Of a stretch of 6,982 bases of DNA, positions 1 to 5,739 are shown piece after piece. Under the pieces are notes generated by a model that was not told the origin of the DNA, ran no database searches, and saw only the letters and a program-made list of their open reading frames with translations. Each line of letters starts with the position of its first letter. The stretch's first letter is position 1. Source of the stretch: Actinomycetes bacterium (GTDB lineage Bacteria > Actinomycetota > Actinomycetes > Streptosporangiales > Streptosporangiaceae); contig JAFACJ010000229.1 in NCBI GenBank assembly GCA_023425615.1, forward strand, positions 1-6,982. The letters run 5' to 3'. Both the position numbers and the translations under genes were made by a program.

Positions 1-1375
1 CCGCACGGTCATAGACGCGTGCGGCACGGTGCAGATGCGGGTTGCCGGTGGTTCGGGCCGCGACGTGCAGGACATCGGATGCCGCCCAAGCGGCATCGCG
101 GGCCGCTTGGGGGTTGAGGACGAGACAGCGGCGGATCTGTTCACCGGCGTGGTCGGCGGCTCTGGCGGCATCGTCATAGATCGCTTGGAGCTCCTCGTGC
201 GTGAAACTCGGCTCTGGATCCGGTCGGCCGAAGGAGCGTGCGAGTTTGGGCAGTGTCAGGCCGTCGGCCAACTGGCCGCCGCTGTACCAGCGCGGATGGT
301 CTGGGAGCGTCACAGCGTAGCCGGTCACCTGGCCGGGATTTCGTTCGCTGTGACGGATGCGCAGGAGTAGGCCCGACTGGTCCAGGCGGTGGAAGAAGTC
401 CTCGATCCCCGTGGCTTGGGCTGCGCAGGTCTGTACGGTCTGCCGTAGGACGGCCTTGGCCGTGGCAGCCGAGAGGTGCGCTCCGGAGAGCGGATGGCGC
501 TGCGGCCCGTCCGGATCGGCTCCGGATGAAGTGGATGGCCAGCGGCTTCGGAGTTTGGGCAGCGTCAGGTCCGGGGCTAGGCGTCCTCCACTGAAGTAGA
601 TCGGCTGACCGGCGCTGTTGGTGTCGTCGGGGAGTGCGACGGCGTAGCCGGTGATCTGTTCCGGGGCACGATGGCTGTGTCTGAGCTTGACCAAGACGCC
701 TTCATCACGCAGGCGGCTGAAGAACTCCTCCTCGCTGCGGGCGCCGGCGGCGCAGGTGAGGACGTGCCGTCGCAGCGATGCCCGAGGTGTATCGGGGCGC
801 CGATGGCGTGCGGCTTTCTCCTGTTCTCCCCGGCTCGGTCGTCTGGCTGCCGTCCGGTCCGCCGGCGCCGTCCGCACCAGGCCATATTTCCGTTCGATCC
901 GGCGTAGTGCTTCGCGAGCTCTGAAGGCGTCGTTACGGACGTGAGGGTATGCGCCGTCTTGTCGGGCCAGGGTGGCGACGAGATGGATGTGGTCTGCGGC
1001 GTGTCGTACGGCGAACCAGCGGCAGCCTCCGTCGTCGCCCTTTCCTGCCAGGCCGGTGGCGTGCATGACCTCTTGGGCGATCTGCGCCCACTGCTCATCC
1101 GAGAGGATGGGATCGTCCGGATGCGCTCGGATGGGGTAGTGCCATATCGGCTTGTTCAACCCTCGCTCTCCGAGGATCGCCAGGGGCTGCACCATCAGCT
1201 CGTCCAACGCCCGGAAGTCCAGCCGCCCGTCAGGCATCCGGGGTGGTTCCAGGTCCCCGGTCGGCCGGAAGCCGGCCACCATATGCGGGTCGTGGTGTTC
1301 ACCGCGGTTTCCCGGACCGAACAAATAGCGGATCAGGCCCTGGACCCGCCTGCCGCGCATCACCTTTCCGATCAC
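1..1375 (-). CDS. Relaxase / mobilisation nuclease, 3' end beyond the window
   Basis: A DNA-nicking relaxase that would cut and carry one strand at an origin of transfer. The frame is open for 458 codons from GTG at 1375 to the left edge, so the C-terminus is missing. Seen: an N-terminal stretch with Y17 in IRYLFGPG (a plausible catalytic tyrosine), WHYPIR at 78-83, and the metal-binding histidine motif HAADHIH at 125-131 followed by LVATLAR. These match actinobacterial relaxase/mobilisation nuclease domains. After it come two copies of a module of about 75 residues (204-279 and 312-382), each ending in a TGYAV...SGG.LA...LTLPKL pattern, separated by a polar linker. The GTG start overlaps the mobC stop as GTGA, so translation is probably coupled, which fits a relaxase and its accessory protein. 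Assignment to a relaxase is firm; the MOB subfamily and the nicking tyrosine are inferred. Confidence 0.9.
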   Translation of the reverse strand, partial: MIGKVMRGRRVQGLIRYLFGPGNRGEHHDPHMVAGFRPTGDLEPPRMPDGRLDFRALDELMVQPLAILGERGLNKPIWHYPIRAHPDDPILSDEQWAQIAQEVMHATGLAGKGDDGGCRWFAVRHAADHIHLVATLARQDGAYPHVRNDAFRAREALRRIERKYGLVRTAPADRTAARRPSRGEQEKAARHRRPDTPRASLRRHVLTCAAGARSEEEFFSRLRDEGVLVKLRHSHRAPEQITGYAVALPDDTNSAGQPIYFSGGRLAPDLTLPKLRSRWPSTSSGADPDGPQRHPLSGAHLSAATAKAVLRQTVQTCAAQATGIEDFFHRLDQSGLLLRIRHSERNPGQVTGYAVTLPDHPRWYSGGQLADGLTLPKLARSFGRPDPEPSFTHEELQAIYDDAARAADHAGEQIRRCLVLNPQAARDAAWAASDVLHVAARTTGNPHLHRAARVYDRA

Positions 1376-1773
1376 CGTAGGCGTGCCCTCACCCGGACTG
1401 CGAGGTCGTCGACCTTCCGCAACGTTCGATCGGCAGCCGCCGCATACAGCGTGAGCCGCTCCGACTGCTCGCCTGTCGCGTTCAACCTGGCCACCACCTG
1501 GTTGAACAGCACCCCGATTTTCCGGACCTGGACGGCCGTCAGCATGAGCGATCTCAGCAGATCACGCATGACCTCGTGCTCCACGGAGTTCAGGCCCCGA
1601 ACGTGGGCCATGCAGACCTGAGCTCCGTAGGCGCCGTTCGACAGCTTTTGGCGCTCGGCGGCTGCCGAGAACGCCGCGTACTCCTCCTCGTTGAAAAGCA
1701 TCTTGACCTGTCGCCGGCGCTTCTCCTGCTGCCGCGAGCGGCGTCGGCGAGACGGTTTCGCTTCGACGAACAC
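1372..1773 (-). CDS. mobC: MobC-like relaxosome accessory protein
   Basis: A 133-residue basic protein expected to bind the origin of transfer and help the relaxase open the DNA. Residues 1-24 are very rich in Arg and Lys. Residues 23-53 (VKMLFNEEEYAAF...LSNGAYGAQV) look like a ribbon-helix-helix DNA-binding fold. Residues 84-101 carry RKIGVLFNQVVARLNATG, the characteristic IG..NQ..R.LN..G signature of MobC proteins. The start is GTG at 1773, chosen because GGAGGAGGT lies at 1783-1775 directly upstream; with GGAGG as the core the spacing is about 5 bases. Its stop overlaps the relaxase start by 4 bases. Two palindromes sit just before its ribosome binding site, which would suit self-regulation or transfer-origin binding. 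The family call is well supported; the operator idea is inference. Confidence 0.88.
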   Translation of the reverse strand: MFVEAKPSRRRRSRQQEKRRRQVKMLFNEEEYAAFSAAAERQKLSNGAYGAQVCMAHVRGLNSVEHEVMRDLLRSLMLTAVQVRKIGVLFNQVVARLNATGEQSERLTLYAAAADRTLRKVDDLAVRVRARLR

Positions 1774-1784
1774 GACCTCCTCCA

Positions 1785-1802
1785 GGGACCGCGCTCGGTC
1801 CC
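1785..1802. repeat. Dyad 1: perfect 7-bp inverted repeat with 4-base loop
   Basis: GGGACCG, loop CGCT, CGGTCCC. It lies 1 base from the mobC Shine-Dalgarno sequence (1783-1775), so as RNA a hairpin would sit right against the ribosome site, and as DNA it could be an operator. Its core GGACCG-N4-CGGTCC is the same as dyad 2. Confidence 0.6.
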
Positions 1803-1810
1803 CTCCTCAA

Positions 1811-1832
1811 GCCGGACCGTGCCCGGTCCGGC
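1811..1832. repeat. Dyad 2: perfect 9-bp inverted repeat with 4-base loop
   Basis: GCCGGACCG, loop TGCC, CGGTCCGGC. The core GGACCG-N4-CGGTCC is identical to dyad 1 and the two centres are 28 bases apart. It could be a relaxase or MobC recognition hairpin, an operator, or a terminator for the 489-residue gene ending at 1888. No run of T follows it on the minus strand, which argues against a classical intrinsic terminator. Confidence 0.6.
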
Positions 1833-1887
1833 GCTAAGGTCCATTTATGTATCTCTTGCCCGGCGCAGCCGCCCTCTGCGGAAAAGC

Positions 1888-3357
1888 TCAGCCGGGTGCC
1901 AGGCGAGGGCCCTTTTTCGTGCTGCCGCTCCTTGCCCGTGTTTCTCCTGGCCCGGCGATACCGAGTGTTTCTCTGGCCGGAAGAGGGAAGCTCTCCGCGG
2001 CCAGACGTCCTGGCCTCTGCTCGTTCGGTGAGTCCAAGGACCGTGTCGCTTTCCCGAGCATCCTCTGGGCTTCAGCGGCGATGTTCCGTGCCTGGAGGTA
2101 GTGCAGGCAGAGCCGTTCGTGGCGTAGCTTCATCTGGGCTTCGCCTTGTGGGGTCAGTCCCGTTGGCCTGCCTGCCTTCAGATGGGTCAGGGCGTTTGAT
2201 GCCACCGCTACCGGTACTTTGGCGACACCTTCCACGGTCTGCGCGATCATGCGCACGTCAACGGCACCGGGGGCGAGTACCTGCGGTCGGACCAGTCTGG
2301 CCACGGCGTTGGCGCTCGGTCTCCATTCCCGGTCCGCATATGCCAACTGGCCGAGTCTGACCACCAACTCGCCCGCATCGACCATCATCTGGTCCAGTCG
2401 AGCCCGCCGGTCGCAGGAGACCTCTCGCCATAGAGCGGCGAGTTCGGTCCATTGATCGGTCAGCTCCCCGACCATCGCCTCCGCCTCCGCCAAGGCGTCC
2501 AGGGCCTCCGATAGACCGAGCTGGCGGCACCGTGCCATCAGCAGACGCAAGAGCTGTCCACTGATCTCGCTGGTCATCAGCATCGACGTCGCCAAAGACC
2601 TCCATGTCCGCGCGCTTTCCGGCGCACCCGATGCCTGTAGCCAACGGGTATTCGCTCGGATTCCGGCGAGAGCCCGCTCTCTTCCTTCTCCTCCTCGCAG
2701 CGGTATCCGTTCGGGAAGCGGTTCGGGAACATCGACGCGTGTTTCGGGTGCCGGTCCAGGTTCGGGCATGGTCATGGCCCGCAGCCCTTGGTCTTCTGGA
2801 TTCGACCTGCTCTTCGCGTGCCGGAGCGCTTCGGCCAAGCTGGCCGTCGCTTCCCTCCTACCTGCCTTCTCGACGATCTCCAGCAGCTGACCGGCGTAGC
2901 CGTCCACGGTCGCCAACAGCCATTCAGCGCTCGACGTGCTGGAGATGAGCTTGCTCTGGGCGGTGACGGGAAGCAGCCTTCCCGCGTCCACCTCGAAATG
3001 CGTCGACAACAGGTCCAACCCGCAGCCCATCGCTTGGCGGGCCATGAACAGGCTTCGAGCCAGGTCGCAGTACTCCGGGGAGTCCTCTTCGCCCTCTTGG
3101 AGGGCTGAAGCGGCATCCCTCAGCGAAGCCGCGCAGAGTCTGGCTCTCTGCTCCACTGCGGTCCCTCGTCCTTGGGGGCTGAAACCCGTTCCCGCTCGCT
3201 CGGCGTATCTCGCCAGGACCAAGGCGACCTGACTGAGCTCGCCGAGCGTCGAGTGGTCTTGTACTTGCCATGACAGCTCCGGTGGCCCAAGCCATTCCGT
3301 CGTCTCCGCCCAGTGCACATCAGCGACGGCAAGCAGATCCCCGAAGGTCGCCTTCAT
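1888..3357 (-). CDS. Uncharacterised 489-residue helical protein upstream of mobC
   Basis: I do not recognise the family. The protein is soluble-looking, with no signal peptide or membrane segment, and is dominated by Ala, Leu, Arg and Glu in patterns typical of long helices. Two helical blocks (about 1-175 and 225-360) flank a Pro/Glu/Arg-rich linker (about 195-225). The C-terminal part (about 405-445) is basic, with an HERLCLHYLQARNIAAEAQ helix, and the tail is Pro/Gly/Lys/Arg-rich. It starts at ATG 3357 immediately after the preceding stop (TAGATG) with only a weak AGAGAG upstream, so translation is probably coupled to the gene before it. Its position ahead of mobC suggests a role in mobilisation or maintenance of the element, but this is only context. 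Confidence 0.75.
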   Translation of the reverse strand: MKATFGDLLAVADVHWAETTEWLGPPELSWQVQDHSTLGELSQVALVLARYAERAGTGFSPQGRGTAVEQRARLCAASLRDAASALQEGEEDSPEYCDLARSLFMARQAMGCGLDLLSTHFEVDAGRLLPVTAQSKLISSTSSAEWLLATVDGYAGQLLEIVEKAGRREATASLAEALRHAKSRSNPEDQGLRAMTMPEPGPAPETRVDVPEPLPERIPLRGGEGRERALAGIRANTRWLQASGAPESARTWRSLATSMLMTSEISGQLLRLLMARCRQLGLSEALDALAEAEAMVGELTDQWTELAALWREVSCDRRARLDQMMVDAGELVVRLGQLAYADREWRPSANAVARLVRPQVLAPGAVDVRMIAQTVEGVAKVPVAVASNALTHLKAGRPTGLTPQGEAQMKLRHERLCLHYLQARNIAAEAQRMLGKATRSLDSPNEQRPGRLAAESFPLPARETLGIAGPGETRARSGSTKKGPRLAPG

Positions 3358-3705
3358 CTACAGCAGGGCTCTCTGTAGTCGGCTCACGTGCACTGCCGCG
3401 TCCAGACAGGCGAGCTTGTCCTCGGGGGTACGGGCCAGCTCTACGGCCTTCTTTACGGAAACCGCTACCTGAGTGGCCAGTTCCACGACTCGGATGCTGG
3501 TCTCCTGGCTCTCCTCGGCATCCGTCGGGAACGTCGGCGCTGTGCTCAATGAGTCGAGTGCGTTCGTGGCCTCAAGGTCCACTGGTCCCCATCGCACCGC
3601 GTTGCCCGGAGTCTTCAGCTTCGCGTGGGCCATCATCCTCAGTCGCCTGAGCATGCCTGCTGCGATACCGAGCTCGCTGCGGAGCTCGCTCGTCGTGTCG
3701 TCCAT
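3358..3705 (-). CDS. Uncharacterised 115-residue small helical protein
   Basis: Not recognised. A small, mostly helical, Leu/Ala-rich protein. Residues about 1-30 and 70-115 look amphipathic; the middle (about 33-68) is more polar, with a TFPTDAEESQE stretch. There is no membrane segment. The start at ATG 3705 is well supported: a perfect AAGGAGGT lies at 3721-3714, 8 bases upstream, the strongest ribosome site in the window. It follows the 230-residue gene by 48 bases and ends flush against the start of the 489-residue gene, so the two may act as partners. Function unknown. Confidence 0.75.
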   Translation of the reverse strand: MDDTTSELRSELGIAAGMLRRLRMMAHAKLKTPGNAVRWGPVDLEATNALDSLSTAPTFPTDAEESQETSIRVVELATQVAVSVKKAVELARTPEDKLACLDAAVHVSRLQRALL

Positions 3706-3753
3706 GGAATCGGACCTCCTTGAGTCGATTCGTCGTCGGTGATCGGAACAAGA

Positions 3754-4446
3754 TCAAGTACGGCATGAGGACAAGGCGCAGAACGCCTCCTCCTCGGTCA
3801 TGGTCGGGGTGCCGCGCACCAGTTCAAGGCCGTGCGGGCGTGTGGTGTCCTCAAGGACGTAGACGGCCGGCCCGTGGGGCCAGGAGCCCAGCACGAGCCC
3901 GGCGAACTGATGGTTCCGCGCGTGCTGAAGGGTTTGCAGGACCACGTCGAAGTCGACGTCCGGGGTCGTGAACCAGCAGATGCAGGGGCTCCAACCACCG
4001 GTTCTTTCACTGGTCTGCGCCGTCGCTACCTGCAGATATTCGATGGCGTCTTCCAAGAAGTCACAGAGTTGGAGGCGGGGAGCGAAGACCTCCCAGGCGA
4101 TGTCATCCAGGTACCTGTCGAACAGGCGGCCCAACTCGTGTCGGTCCACGACCACCCGTGTCCGCTCCGAGTCGGTGATGAGGAGGTTCGTCAGGAGAGC
4201 TCTCCTGACGTCCACAGCTCTCGATCCGGGCTCCCCTACTGCCCTTGCACGAACGAAGAGCTCAAGGAGTGCGAATTCGGCCCGCGAGTATGAACTGCCC
4301 CGTTCAGGGCTCTCAGGTTCTTCTCCCTGCGACAAGGCAAACGAATATTCCAGCATCTCCGCCCCTCCCCTCGATGCAACAGCTTTCGGGACATCGCTCC
4401 CCTTATCGGACACGACTAGGGACCATGCACTGATTTCCTGAATCAT
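3754..4446 (-). CDS. Uncharacterised 230-residue protein, first gene of the leftward operon
   Basis: Not securely recognised. The N-terminal part is acidic and helical; residues about 150-215 look like an alternating strand/helix domain (CICWFTTPDVDFDVVLQTL, then GLVLGSWPHGPAVYVLED). I have a weak impression that this segment resembles a region of actinobacterial LysM/BTAD-type regulators, but would not rely on it. Two starts are possible. ATG 4446 has GGAAGGGGAGGG abutting it. ATG 4356 gives 200 residues beginning MLEYSF and has GAGG 7 bases upstream, a more usual spacing. A perfect 22-bp palindrome lies inside the gene at 4189-4210. A candidate promoter with a consensus TTGACA lies upstream at 4560-4531, making this the first gene of the mobilisation arm and the one facing the EspR-like regulator. 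Confidence 0.7.
   Translation of the reverse strand: MIQEISAWSLVVSDKGSDVPKAVASRGGAEMLEYSFALSQGEEPESPERGSSYSRAEFALLELFVRARAVGEPGSRAVDVRRALLTNLLITDSERTRVVVDRHELGRLFDRYLDDIAWEVFAPRLQLCDFLEDAIEYLQVATAQTSERTGGWSPCICWFTTPDVDFDVVLQTLQHARNHQFAGLVLGSWPHGPAVYVLEDTTRPHGLELVRGTPTMTEEEAFCALSSCRT
4189..4210. repeat. Perfect 22-bp palindrome inside the 230-residue gene
   Basis: The half-site CGTCAGGAGAG is followed at once by its exact reverse complement CTCTCCTGACG, with no loop and no mismatch; symmetry stops at both outer edges. It encodes VRRALLT on the minus strand. A dimeric DNA-binding protein or a cruciform-recognising enzyme could use it; it may also be chance. Confidence 0.55.
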
Positions 4447-4530
4447 CCCTCCCCTTCCCGGCGATCTACATCACCCTGGCGCGAGAAACCAGCCCAACGG
4501 TTTCACCTTTGAGTGATGTGGATGATCGAG

Positions 4531-4560
4531 AGAGTAGAAACGGCGAAGCAGGGTTGTCAA
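4531..4560 (-). promoter_or_regulatory. Candidate promoter of the leftward (mobilisation) arm
   Basis: On the minus strand, TTGACA (4560-4555) is a perfect -35 hexamer, followed after 18 bases by TACTCT (4536-4531), which fits the loose actinobacterial TANNNT -10. The predicted transcript would start near 4524 and run about 75 bases before ATG 4446. This is read by eye from consensus only. Confidence 0.45.
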
Positions 4561-4583
4561 TCACCTATCCGAGACACCATCAT
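4554..4583 (+). promoter_or_regulatory. Candidate promoter of the regulator-peptidase-membrane arm
   Basis: TTGTCA (4554-4559) matches five of six -35 positions, and CATCAT (4578-4583) matches four of six -10 positions after 18 bases. Its -35 overlaps the TTGACA of the opposite promoter almost completely. A start near 4590 would give a leader of about 35 bases and favours ATG 4625 over GTG 4586 for the regulator. Confidence 0.4.
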
Positions 4584-4624
4584 GTGTGTCTTGGATTCTA
4601 GGTGAAAAGAAACAGTGGACACAG

Positions 4625-5092
4625 ATGACGAACAGCATTCCACCTACACAAGAAACGACAACGGGCGACAAGTACGATTTGGCAGATAAGATCGACCTCC
4701 TGTTCAGGACCGTGCACCCGACCGGCCGCGGCCCCTACTCCCTGCAGGAGGTCGCGGAGGGCATAGAGCATCTCACCGGGGAGAAGGTCTCGCACAACAC
4801 CCTGTGGAAACTCCGCACCGGGAAGTCCGACAACCCGACCAAGCGAGTCTTGGAAGGAGTAGCCAAGTTTTTCGGGGTAAACCCCTCCTACTTCTTCCAA
4901 GAGGATGCGTCCGGGAACATCAGAGATCAGATCGAACTACTCTCCGTTCTTCGCGATGCGGACATCCGCAGCGCCCAACTCCGCACCTTTTTCGACCTCT
5001 CACCCGAGGGGCAGGAGATGGTGGCCGAGCTGATAGTAAAAACCGCTCGCATCGAAGAAATCCAACGGGGGTCGCACAGCCCTGAAAGTTGA
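4625..5092 (+). CDS. EspR-like helix-turn-helix transcriptional regulator
   Basis: A 155-residue XRE-type regulator related to EspR of mycobacteria. After a polar leader of about 15 residues, residues 19-37 (LADKIDLLFRTVHPTGRGP) match the EspR-type LFDTVYPPGRGP entry, and the DNA-binding helices run to about 91: SLQEVAEGI, VSHNTLWKLRTG (recognition helix region), NPTKRVLEGVAKFFGVNPSYFF. Residues 98-150 form a helical C-terminal part that likely dimerises. The start at ATG 4625 is preferred because it lies downstream of the candidate promoter; the ribosome site is weak (GTGGA, 5 bases away). An in-frame GTG at 4586 would add 13 residues but falls at about the predicted transcription start. It is probably an autoregulated repressor that also acts on the divergent mobilisation arm, by analogy with other regulator/ImmA pairs. 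Its codons use more A and T in third position than the membrane gene downstream. Confidence 0.85.
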   Translation: MTNSIPPTQETTTGDKYDLADKIDLLFRTVHPTGRGPYSLQEVAEGIEHLTGEKVSHNTLWKLRTGKSDNPTKRVLEGVAKFFGVNPSYFFQEDASGNIRDQIELLSVLRDADIRSAQLRTFFDLSPEGQEMVAELIVKTARIEEIQRGSHSPES

Positions 5093-5096
5093 CACT

Positions 5097-5103
5097 AGGA
5101 GGA
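5097..5103 (+). promoter_or_regulatory. Strong Shine-Dalgarno-like AGGAGGA with no usual start codon behind it
   Basis: AGGAGGA lies just after the regulator's stop. No ATG, GTG or TTG follows at a proper distance; the only candidate at the right spacing is CTG 5109, which opens a 36-codon frame ending at TAG 5217-5219 and lies out of frame with the peptidase. It may serve ribosome loading for the peptidase gene or be incidental. Confidence 0.3.
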
Positions 5104-5172
5104 CCGGGCTGCAACTCTCCGTATTCGAGCAGTATTCGCTCGCACGCCGTTCGGATAAGGCTCATCGAGAGG

Positions 5173-5739
5173 GTGACGAAGACGCAGAGGCATGGGGCTT
5201 CAAAGGCCACTGCCCGTAGATGCAGCAGCCTGATCGCACGGCTTCGCCGAGAAGGGGTGATCCCGTCCCCTTTCAACATGGAGGAGTTCCTCGGTCGCTT
5301 TCAAAGCCGACGAGGGCGCCGTATCCACCTGGAGCAGATCAACGTCGACCGACCGGCCACCGAACTCCCCTGCGGTGCGCTGGTCAGCACCGCGACCGCG
5401 GACTACATCTACTGCCTGACCGGCACCACGCCGCTGCACCGCGAGCACATCATCGTCCACGAGATCGGGCACATGCTCTTCGAGCACAAGAGCAGCGTCC
5501 CTATCTCCGCACTCGGGTCGCTCCTGTTCCCCGACCTCGACCCGCGCCTGGTCCAGCGAGTCCTCTGCCGGGCGGCCTACACGACCGAAGAAGAACGCGA
5601 AGCCGAGATCTTCGCCTCGCTGTTCCTTCAACAGGCCCACCGCAGCTCCCCGTCGGCCCTCCATGTTCTCCCGAGTTCAGCCCACGTCCTCGACCGGGTC
5701 GAGAACGCATGGGGCCGTTCCCGAGGGTGGCTGCGATGA
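5173..5739 (+). CDS. ImmA/IrrE-type zinc metallopeptidase
   Basis: A 188-residue intracellular metallopeptidase-like protein. Seen: an N-terminal helix with RRCSSLIARL, then YIYCLTGTTPLHREHIIVHEIGHMLFEHK with the HExxH zinc site H96-E97-I98-G99-H100, and a downstream EREAEIFASLFL helix (142-153) whose glutamates can supply the third zinc ligand, as in ImmA/IrrE proteins. Many actinobacterial relatives are labelled 'toxin' or 'regulator component', without known substrates. I chose GTG 5173 because family members begin shortly before the RRC helix, although its ribosome site is poor (GAGAGG abutting). The alternative TTG 5089 overlaps the regulator's stop as TTGA and would add 28 residues. The gene follows the EspR-like regulator and overlaps the membrane gene by ATGA. 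Inferred role: cleaving or modulating the neighbouring regulator. Family call strong, start uncertain. Confidence 0.85.
   Translation: MTKTQRHGASKATARRCSSLIARLRREGVIPSPFNMEEFLGRFQSRRGRRIHLEQINVDRPATELPCGALVSTATADYIYCLTGTTPLHREHIIVHEIGHMLFEHKSSVPISALGSLLFPDLDPRLVQRVLCRAAYTTEEEREAEIFASLFLQQAHRSSPSALHVLPSSAHVLDRVENAWGRSRGWLR

Larger units (their letters stand above)
1774..1887. other. Gap upstream of mobC: candidate origin of transfer or mob control region
   Basis: These 114 bases hold the two GGACCG-N4-CGGTCC dyads (listed separately), the mobC ribosome binding site and, on the far side of the dyads, an AT-rich patch (ATTTATGTAT, 1843-1852) that stands out from the GC-rich surroundings. Next to the larger dyad is GCTAAGGTCCA (1833-1843). 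A hairpin followed by a short AT-containing segment beside relaxosome genes is the usual layout of a small transfer origin. I cannot match a known nick consensus, so the oriT call is an inference from position and structure. The same patch read on the minus strand (TACATAAAT) could instead be a weak -10 region for mobC; no convincing -35 accompanies it. Confidence 0.4.
4501..4607. promoter_or_regulatory. Three TCACCT operator-like sites around the divergent promoters
   Basis: TCACCT occurs at 4503-4508 and 4561-4566, and its complement AGGTGA at 4600-4605. The outer two extend to an 8-base inverted pair, TTTCACCT (4501-4508) and AGGTGAAA (4600-4607). The middle copy lies in the spacer of the rightward promoter; the outer copies lie just downstream of each predicted start. 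This placement suits a self-repressing regulator that also controls the opposite arm. No binding evidence; the pattern is seen, the role is inferred. Confidence 0.4.

Noticed and set aside
577..1098. 173-codon minus-strand frame overlapping the relaxase
   Set aside because: Lies in a different frame from the relaxase, whose frame is continuous through the same bases with the histidine motif and repeated modules.
941..1621. 226-codon plus-strand frame across the relaxase and mobC start region
   Set aside because: Antisense to two well-supported genes; no recognisable domain.
1811..1832. Intrinsic terminator for the 489-residue gene
   Set aside because: The hairpin is strong but is not followed by a T-run on the minus strand, and its core is repeated at 1785-1802, which suggests recognition rather than termination.
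1905..1916. AGGGCCCT followed by TTTTT, resembling a short plus-strand terminator
   Set aside because: No plus-strand gene lies upstream, the stem is only 4 bp, and the bases encode the KKGPRLAPG end of the 489-residue protein.
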